A stretch of DNA of 64,000 nucleotides from JBAYIE01 sp041665785 (GTDB lineage Bacteria; Bacteroidota; Bacteroidia; UKL13-3): contig JBAYIE010000016.1 of NCBI GenBank assembly GCA_041665785.1, positions 1 to 64,000 on the forward strand, written 5' to 3'. A program made the translations under genes and the position numbers. The notes under the pieces were generated by a model. That model searched no databases, was not told the DNA's origin, and saw only the letters and a program-made list of their open reading frames with translations. Of this stretch, positions 58,147 to 64,000 are shown piece after piece (positions within the stretch are counted from its first letter, which is position 1; each line of letters starts with the position of its first letter).

Positions 58147-60270
58147 TCAGGAAATCCTTCCCCAGCGATTGTGTTTGGAATAAGCAGTAAAAAATTGCAA
58201 CAATCCTGCATGTTCGGGTAATTTCAATTCAGGATCCTGATTCAAAAGAGCCATAGCTGCATCCCTCGCCTGTTGCAGTATTTCATAATCTCTGGCCAGA
58301 TCAGCCACACGCAAATCGAGCACACCACTTTGCTGGGTTCCTTCCAATTCTCCCGGACCACGCAACCTCAAATCTACATCGGCAATTTCAAAACCATTTT
58401 GCGTTTCAACCATCGTTTTTAATCGCAACCGGGCATCGGCGCTCAGTTTTACATTACTCATCAAAATACAACTGGATTGTTCTGCACCACGTCCTACTCT
58501 GCCTCTCAGCTGATGCAATTGCGATAAACCAAATCGTTCGGAACTTTCTATAATCATCACACTGGCATTGGGAACATTTACGCCTACCTCGATCACCGTA
58601 GTGGCAACCATAATCTGCGCTTTTCCGCTTACGAACAATTGCATTTCGCGTTCTTTGTCGGCCGACTTCATTTTTCCATGCACCATGCAAATGCGGTAAA
58701 CCGGTGCCGGAAAATGCCGGATGATTTCATCATAGCCCGACAAAAGATTCATATAATCCAGTTTTTCACTTTCAGCGATCAACGGATACACAATATAAAC
58801 CTGACGTCCTTTCGCTATTTCATTACGGATAAAACCATATACCTTCAACCGGTTTGAATCGTATTGGTGCAATGTTTTTATGGGTTTTCGTCCGGCCGGT
58901 AATTCATCAATCACCGAGTAATCCAGATCGCCATACAGGGTCATGGCCAGTGTACGGGGTATGGGAGTTGCGGTCATTACCAGTACATGGGGCGGATGTT
59001 CATTTTTCTTCCACAACCGTGCCCGTTGTTCAACTCCGAAACGATGTTGTTCATCAATCACGGCTAAACCCAACTGTTTGAATTGTACGATTTCTTCAAT
59101 CAATGCATGCGTTCCAATAAGCAATTGAATACTACCATCCTTCAAACCTTCCAGAATCAGCTTCCTTTCTTTGGCAGAAGTTGAACCGGTAAGTAGTCGA
59201 ACCTGTATCGGTATACCCTGCAGCAGTTCAGTAACCGTGGTGAAATGTTGTTGTGCAAGAATTTCAGTTGGTGCCATCATACACCCCTGATATCCGTTAT
59301 CGATACAAATCAATAAAACCAGTAAGGCTACCACCGTTTTACCACTTCCTACATCTCCCTGTAACAAACGGTTCATTTGCTTTCCGCTTTTTACATCGGC
59401 TCTGATTTCTTTGATCACCCTTTTCTGGGCATTGGTAAGTTCAAACGGCAGATTGGATGCATAAAATGTATTAAAATAATCGCCTACTACTTCCAGCCGG
59501 ATGCCATTGAATAATTGGGTACGTTTTAATTTGAAGCGAAGCAAACGCAATTGCAATAAAAAGAGTTCTTCAAATTTCAGCCGTTGCTGCGCCTTAACCA
59601 GACTTTCGGCATTGGCAGGATAATGAATCTGAATCAACGCATCCTGCCTGTTCATTAATCCATACTGCTGAATAAGTTTTGCCGGAAGATTTTCTCCAAC
59701 CTTAAACCGTGAATCGGTAACCAAGGCATTGGTAAATTTCATGATGGCCCGCGTATCCAAACCTTTTACCCGCATCCTTTCGGTAACAGTATAAAAAGGC
59801 ATGATGGTCAGATACATTCTACCGTCGGCTTGCTCCGGATCATCTAAAACAGGATGGGCTATATTGTAATTTCCGTTGTATTCAGTGGGCTTACCAAATA
59901 TGAGATATTCTTTATTTTCTTTCAAAGCATCTTTCACCCACTTTATTCCCTGAAACCAAACCAGATCTATTTTTCCGGTGGCATCGCTGAATTCAGCTAC
60001 CAGACGTTGCCCACGTTTTTGACCAACCATCCGGATATGCCGGATATTGCCTTTGAGCTGAATATAAGGTAATTCAGGTTGAATCTCTTTTATGGTATAA
60101 ATCCTGGAGCGATCAATATGCCGGTATGGGAAATGAAACAATAAATCGTTCAGGTTAAAAATACCCAATTCCTTTTTGAGCATTTCTGCACGCGCACTAC
60201 CCACTCCTTTCAGATACTCGATAGAAGTATGCAAAAAGGCGTCGTTGGTAAAGTTGGCCGGAGTACTCAT
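58147..60270 (-). CDS. recG: ATP-dependent DNA helicase RecG
   Basis: A 707-residue superfamily 2 helicase that remodels stalled forks and Holliday junctions. The N-terminal wedge/OB domain (about 40-250) is followed by motif I GDVGSGKTVVALL, motif Ia MAPTEILAQQH, DEAH-type VIDEQHRFGVEQR, TATPIPRT, and C-terminal QLRGRVGRG with TRG-like end. Length is normal. It converges with the mutase gene, 1 bp apart. Confidence 0.96.
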   Translation of the reverse strand: MSTPANFTNDAFLHTSIEYLKGVGSARAEMLKKELGIFNLNDLLFHFPYRHIDRSRIYTIKEIQPELPYIQLKGNIRHIRMVGQKRGQRLVAEFSDATGKIDLVWFQGIKWVKDALKENKEYLIFGKPTEYNGNYNIAHPVLDDPEQADGRMYLTIMPFYTVTERMRVKGLDTRAIMKFTNALVTDSRFKVGENLPAKLIQQYGLMNRQDALIQIHYPANAESLVKAQQRLKFEELFLLQLRLLRFKLKRTQLFNGIRLEVVGDYFNTFYASNLPFELTNAQKRVIKEIRADVKSGKQMNRLLQGDVGSGKTVVALLVLLICIDNGYQGCMMAPTEILAQQHFTTVTELLQGIPIQVRLLTGSTSAKERKLILEGLKDGSIQLLIGTHALIEEIVQFKQLGLAVIDEQHRFGVEQRARLWKKNEHPPHVLVMTATPIPRTLAMTLYGDLDYSVIDELPAGRKPIKTLHQYDSNRLKVYGFIRNEIAKGRQVYIVYPLIAESEKLDYMNLLSGYDEIIRHFPAPVYRICMVHGKMKSADKEREMQLFVSGKAQIMVATTVIEVGVNVPNASVMIIESSERFGLSQLHQLRGRVGRGAEQSSCILMSNVKLSADARLRLKTMVETQNGFEIADVDLRLRGPGELEGTQQSGVLDLRVADLARDYEILQQARDAAMALLNQDPELKLPEHAGLLQFFTAYSKHNRWGRIS

Positions 60271-60434
60271 TTACCCTGCAATTATAATCTATGTATCAAC
60301 ACCATCATCCAATGCTTTTTAGGATGTGGATATTTTGACGCCAGCCCGGGCAATACGCATATATGTACGTTTAAAATTGCAGGAATGTTGATATTTCGCT
60401 ATTGAAGAAATAAGCAGCTTTGTATCTTAGTGCC

Positions 60435-61559
60435 ATGATCCGAATTGCATTATGGGTAACCTTATTGGGAGGTGCCTTCACCCTGAAAGCCCAAACCACC
60501 ACCTTGTTTCCGATTGAAATAAAAGGGAAATGGGGATATATGGACGCGGCAGGTTCGATGAAAATCGAAGCCCGTTACGACCTTGCCATGGAGTTCAACG
60601 AAGGAATTGCCATTGTTGCACTGGCCAATTTGCCTTGTGCCATCAATACTGAAAATCAGCGCATCATCGACACCGGTTTGTACCAATTTATGGGCGGATA
60701 TTCAGAAGGCCTTTGTTATGTCCGTGATTTTAAAAACAACAAAGCGTTCATCAATGCGCAGGGTGAAAAAATTATTGTATTACCCGACAGCATATACGAT
60801 GCCCGGCCTTTTCACAATGGACTCGCTGTTTTGGGGTATCAATACGACAAACACGAAATCAAATTTGAAGTTGATATTTCGACCATCGCCTTTCATTTTG
60901 CGTATATCGATAAAACAGGGAATAATATTACCGGTTATATTTATGATGATGCCGATGATATGCATAACGGCGTGGCCCGGTTTAAAAAAGGTACGTTGTT
61001 CGGTGTCATGGATTCTACCGGAAAAGAAATCATACCGGCAAAATATATTCTGCTCGACGATTTCTTTGAAGGTAAAGCGGTATTCAACGAAGGAGGAAAA
61101 TTTGGATTTATTAACCGCAAGGGTGAGGTAATAATACCGCCAACCTTTGATATGGCATTTGACTTCAACGAAGGAATGGCGGGCGTTTGGAACAAAGGTA
61201 AATTCGGATTTATCGATTCAACCGGTAAAGTGGCAGTTCCAATTCAATATGAACAAATACGCTCCTTTTCTGAAAATCTGGCAGCTGTACAAAAAGATGG
61301 CAAATGGGGGTTCATCAATAAAGCCGGTGACCTGGTTATTGTAAACCGGTTTGATAACGCTTCTGTTTTCCGTGAAGGGCTGTGCGCCGTATTGGTAAAA
61401 CGTCATTGGGGATTTATTGACCGTACAGGAAAAATGGTAGTTCCTACCGATTTCGATGCAGTGGGTTCATTTGACAATGGCGTTGCCGACGTGGTGTATC
61501 ACGATATTGCCATGTACATAGATAGACGCGGGAATATCCTCCCCAGATTGAAGAAGTAA
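60435..61559 (+). CDS. Exported WG-repeat protein
   Basis: A 374-residue protein: signal peptide (1-20, MIRIALW to LKAQ) and then about eight WG repeats, such as GKWGYMDAAG, GKFGFINRKGEVIIPPTFD, GKFGFIDSTGKVAVPIQYE, GKWGFINKAGDLVIV and RHWGFIDRTGKMVVPTDFD. Repeats lacking the first aromatic occur in the middle (60-200). It is probably a periplasmic or surface beta-solenoid/propeller that binds an unknown partner. It is longer than but related to the protein at 28449. ATG 60435 puts the signal peptide first. Confidence 0.85.
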   Translation: MIRIALWVTLLGGAFTLKAQTTTLFPIEIKGKWGYMDAAGSMKIEARYDLAMEFNEGIAIVALANLPCAINTENQRIIDTGLYQFMGGYSEGLCYVRDFKNNKAFINAQGEKIIVLPDSIYDARPFHNGLAVLGYQYDKHEIKFEVDISTIAFHFAYIDKTGNNITGYIYDDADDMHNGVARFKKGTLFGVMDSTGKEIIPAKYILLDDFFEGKAVFNEGGKFGFINRKGEVIIPPTFDMAFDFNEGMAGVWNKGKFGFIDSTGKVAVPIQYEQIRSFSENLAAVQKDGKWGFINKAGDLVIVNRFDNASVFREGLCAVLVKRHWGFIDRTGKMVVPTDFDAVGSFDNGVADVVYHDIAMYIDRRGNILPRLKK

Positions 61560-63314
61560 TCAAAACCGGATCAGTTTCTGGTTATAGACCTGTCCCTGAT
61601 GTTCGATGGAAAGGATAAACATGCCCGACGAATAGTACTCAGGATTCAACGCATAATCGCTATTCAGATTTATCCAATCCACTTTAACCTTGCCGTGCAT
61701 ATCGTACACCCGGATGCGGAATTCATCTCTGTTTTCTAAATGTACAATGGCATTTGATTCTCCCCGGGCAAAACCGGATGTATTGATCAGGCTGAATCCA
61801 ATGGGTAATGGAAACATCGTTGCCACACTTTCGGGAAAGGTCCCGAATTTTCGCTGATTGAAATATTTTCCCATGGTTTGCCGGTGCACTCCACCATACA
61901 AAATGCTGTCGACATCCAGCAATAACTGAGCTGCCTGAGGCATGGTGGTTCCCTGAGTCATCAGGTATATGGAATTTAAACTTAAGGTCATCATGGTATG
62001 CAGGCCAATATCGCTTCCAATATCCAACAAGCAGGATGTCCATATTTCACAATCTTTATACGGGTTACCGATTTTATCCAGATAAGTTTTGCCGGATTGT
62101 CCGTTTCGCCCTCCCCAGTAAGTTACGCTACCGGAAGCAACAGGTATTGGTCCATCAAAATTGAACAAATAACGCCAATTGAATGGGGTTGCTTTTCGCG
62201 AAAAGATGGCTGAAGTTAGATCACAGAGCCCTTCCTCAATGGCCCGTCGCTCGGGAAACATATCCGGAGTTGGAGACATATCAAACGATAAAGCATGTGT
62301 AAATTCATGGCAAATAACATCTCCGTCTTCGGCATCGGGTACTCCACCAACTCCGAAATTGAGTGTTGTATCATCAAGCGAAAAGTAAGATTGATCGCCA
62401 CCACCCGAAAGTGCATCAATCCGTTGTTGATACTGCATGCGGTTTGTAAATCCAAGCTGCATAAAATATTGGCGGGTTTGCAATGCATGATAATACGCCA
62501 TAACTTCTTTGAAACCGGATTGCTTGCGTGTATAATCAAAAAACGGTGTTACTGAAAATGCGACTGGTGCTGTAGGAGCAGCCCAATCTTCAATTTTAAC
62601 ATACTTATTCTCCAACCGGAACGTATCGTTTATTAATGTTGCCGGAAAAGTAACATTCACCCGCTGGTTGTTAAGCAAGGTATAATCACTGTCGTTGAAA
62701 TGCTTGTAGGTCCCTCCCTGTCCATAAATTACACCTGCCGATGTCAACGGATCCATATTGAACACCTTACCGTTAACCAGGGTATCATCTGTTCCGAAAT
62801 AATACCTGTTATCTATTTCTTTGATCATTGCACCTTGTGCATCCTGCAATTCCTGATTGTGCCGGTATACCGGAATCAACTGATTGTTTACCAAAACCAG
62901 GTACAGCGGTGTAGCGTTCGCTTTTAAGGGTTGAATAACCGCTATTTGTAAATCTACGAGGTTGTCGGCCGTTTGTATTATTTCATGCTGGTGATTGACA
63001 CTTACTTTCAAATAAGCTCCATAGACGGGTATTCCTTTGTAAAGTTGATGATAGAGGAAATGCTTTCCGTAAGCACTTTCTTTAACGTAGGTCAGCCCGA
63101 GAGTTACGCCTGCTCTTTGCAATTCCTGACGTGAAGATTGAATAAAGGATTGTACAGGAACGGTGGCTTCAGCATCCGGAATAAAACGGTGTTTATCCTT
63201 GCTGATCCGGTCTGCACTTCTGCCTGCCCCATGAAGTACCTGTTGTATACTATTTACCTGTGCCTGCAAACCCAGCGGGATAGTAAGCACAAGCATCCAA
63301 ATCAAACGTATCAT
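61560..63314 (-). CDS. T9SS-secreted gluzincin metallopeptidase
   Basis: A 584-residue secreted protease. A signal peptide (about 1-19, ending LQA-QV) precedes an FTP/propeptide-like region (about 40-190) and a catalytic domain with the zinc site H336-E-F-T-H340 and third ligand E360 in AIEEGLCD. Its pattern resembles fungalysin (M36)/M4-like enzymes. The C-terminus (FRIRVYDMHGKVKVDW, SSGMFILSIEH) is a T9SS-type sorting domain. ATG 63314 is chosen over earlier in-frame codons that overlap the upstream gene. It lies 19 bp after the YigZ-like gene. Confidence 0.86.
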   Translation of the reverse strand: MIRLIWMLVLTIPLGLQAQVNSIQQVLHGAGRSADRISKDKHRFIPDAEATVPVQSFIQSSRQELQRAGVTLGLTYVKESAYGKHFLYHQLYKGIPVYGAYLKVSVNHQHEIIQTADNLVDLQIAVIQPLKANATPLYLVLVNNQLIPVYRHNQELQDAQGAMIKEIDNRYYFGTDDTLVNGKVFNMDPLTSAGVIYGQGGTYKHFNDSDYTLLNNQRVNVTFPATLINDTFRLENKYVKIEDWAAPTAPVAFSVTPFFDYTRKQSGFKEVMAYYHALQTRQYFMQLGFTNRMQYQQRIDALSGGGDQSYFSLDDTTLNFGVGGVPDAEDGDVICHEFTHALSFDMSPTPDMFPERRAIEEGLCDLTSAIFSRKATPFNWRYLFNFDGPIPVASGSVTYWGGRNGQSGKTYLDKIGNPYKDCEIWTSCLLDIGSDIGLHTMMTLSLNSIYLMTQGTTMPQAAQLLLDVDSILYGGVHRQTMGKYFNQRKFGTFPESVATMFPLPIGFSLINTSGFARGESNAIVHLENRDEFRIRVYDMHGKVKVDWINLNSDYALNPEYYSSGMFILSIEHQGQVYNQKLIRF

Positions 63315-63333
63315 ATAACGAAAGATACTACTT

Positions 63334-63951
63334 TCAGGAATTAGTTGCATGATGAGACACACTTAAGCGATGATTTTTACGAAGAGCCAACAGGCATGCA
63401 TCCGCTTTTGAACGCCGGATACCAAATACAATAGAGAATTGTTCATTAAGTTCCTGATTCAGAATTTGTGCTTCAAATTGTTTCAATAACCGAAACGCCT
63501 CGTGCTCATTTCCGAAAGCGCACTGCAAAACATACTGCTCCATAACAAATTGTTCATCAACCGCAGCATGGTTCAAAGCGTCGAGTGCTGCACCTTCGTA
63601 AGCAGCTATCAATCCTGGTACTCCCAACAATTTCCCCCCGAAATACCGAACCACAATAACAGCAGAATTGGTCAGGTTGCGCGACAGTATTGCCCGCAAT
63701 AATGGTCTGCCTGCCGTGCCGGAAGGTTCCCTATCGTCGCTGAATTTTTGAATTTCTTTGCCTGCACCGAGAACATAAGCAAAACAATGGTGTACGGCAT
63801 CGAAGTGTTCTTTCTTTAGCCGCTGCAATTCCTCTTTCACTTCTGTTTCCGAATGAACCGGAAATGCAAATGCCAGAAACTTGCTTCCCCTATCTTTGAA
63901 TTCTCCCTGTGCCGGTGCCTTCAAGGTATGAAACAGATCTGTAAACATCAT
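63334..63951 (-). CDS. YigZ/IMPACT family protein
   Basis: A 205-residue cytoplasmic protein. The N-terminal IMPACT domain has FKDRGSKFLAFAFPV, AVHHCFAYVLG, SDDREPSGTAGRPLL and VVRYFGGKLLGVPGL, all strongly conserved; a short C-terminal ferredoxin-like domain follows. The role in bacteria is unclear, perhaps in translation stress. It is upstream of the T9SS peptidase gene. 63952-64000 shows nothing I can name. Confidence 0.93.
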   Translation of the reverse strand: MMFTDLFHTLKAPAQGEFKDRGSKFLAFAFPVHSETEVKEELQRLKKEHFDAVHHCFAYVLGAGKEIQKFSDDREPSGTAGRPLLRAILSRNLTNSAVIVVRYFGGKLLGVPGLIAAYEGAALDALNHAAVDEQFVMEQYVLQCAFGNEHEAFRLLKQFEAQILNQELNEQFSIVFGIRRSKADACLLALRKNHRLSVSHHATNS

Positions 63952-64000
63952 CTTCAGTGTGCCTGAGGATTGACATACACACGCAATTGACTTGCATCTA

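Noticed and set aside
1..64000. Prophage, IS elements or integrative island
   Set aside because: No transposase, integrase, phage or conjugation gene was seen, and codon usage appears even across the window.

Overview
The window is chromosomal DNA from a member of the phylum Bacteroidota, probably close to Chitinophagia or Sphingobacteriia; I cannot place it further. The grounds are two kinds. First, protein families: type IX secretion (T9SS) C-terminal sorting domains on three proteins, a 7TMR-DISM sensor kinase, DUF4920, a deoxyadenosine-kinase-like dNK and an XrtF-type exosortase cassette. Second, expression signals: almost no Shine-Dalgarno sequences, and many starts preceded at 1-33 nt by the Bacteroidota -7 box TAnnTTTG. 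Genes are dense and on both strands. I see no phage, IS element, CRISPR array or rRNA; the only tRNA I find is tRNA-Cys.

Layout. 1-281: AT-rich degenerate repeats. 282-6565: a small lipoprotein, a lone receiver, then a five-gene signalling operon (Rv1355c-type ThiF/E1-like adenylating protein, LuxI-like GNAT acyltransferase, 7TMR-DISM histidine kinase, receiver-kinase hybrid, lone receiver). 6576-12853: AsmA protein with a charged repeat tail, deoxynucleoside kinase, TlpA-like thioredoxin, ABC-2 permease. 12855-16098 (minus): class IV aminotransferase, MBL hydrolase, M1 peptidase. 16204-19074: fabI, DUF1801, map, dapD. 19173-24585: two T9SS cargo proteins, a lipoprotein, a class III aminotransferase. 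24643-31401: thioesterase, RNase R, YheT hydrolase, WG-repeat protein, pckA, rsmE. 31416-35126: PhnB-like VOC protein, an unknown protein, proS, patatin phospholipase. 35127-35773: three tandem ~122-bp hairpin-rich repeats, a long palindrome and tRNA-Cys.

35774-38630: DUF4920 and CxxCH lipoproteins, pyrB, pyrR, EVE protein. 38705-40507: rpsA, which unusually has a strong Shine-Dalgarno and a TTG start. 40599-43517: an exosortase cassette (PID-CTERM-like mini-substrate, XrtF, XrtF-associated protein, HTTM/carboxylase-like protein). 43614-49469: fmt, alanine dehydrogenase-like protein, a two-component pair, SUI1/YciH, a lipid kinase and a 44-residue membrane protein. 49507-54109: dprA, alkaline phosphatase with a membrane partner, hldD, queD, a lipoprotein. 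54199-63951: fabD, yqgE, a LOG protein, methylmalonyl-CoA mutase catalytic subunit, recG, a second WG-repeat protein, a T9SS metallopeptidase and a YigZ protein.

Two modules deserve most attention. The first is the XrtF cassette at 40.6-43.5 kb: its candidate substrate is little more than a signal peptide plus a sorting tail, and the HTTM protein at its end may keep the carboxylase base lysine. The second is the 1.0-6.6 kb operon, where an adenylating enzyme and a LuxI-like acyltransferase are co-transcribed with a membrane receptor kinase and receivers, which would fit synthesis and sensing of a small molecule. Both readings are inferences from domains and gene order.
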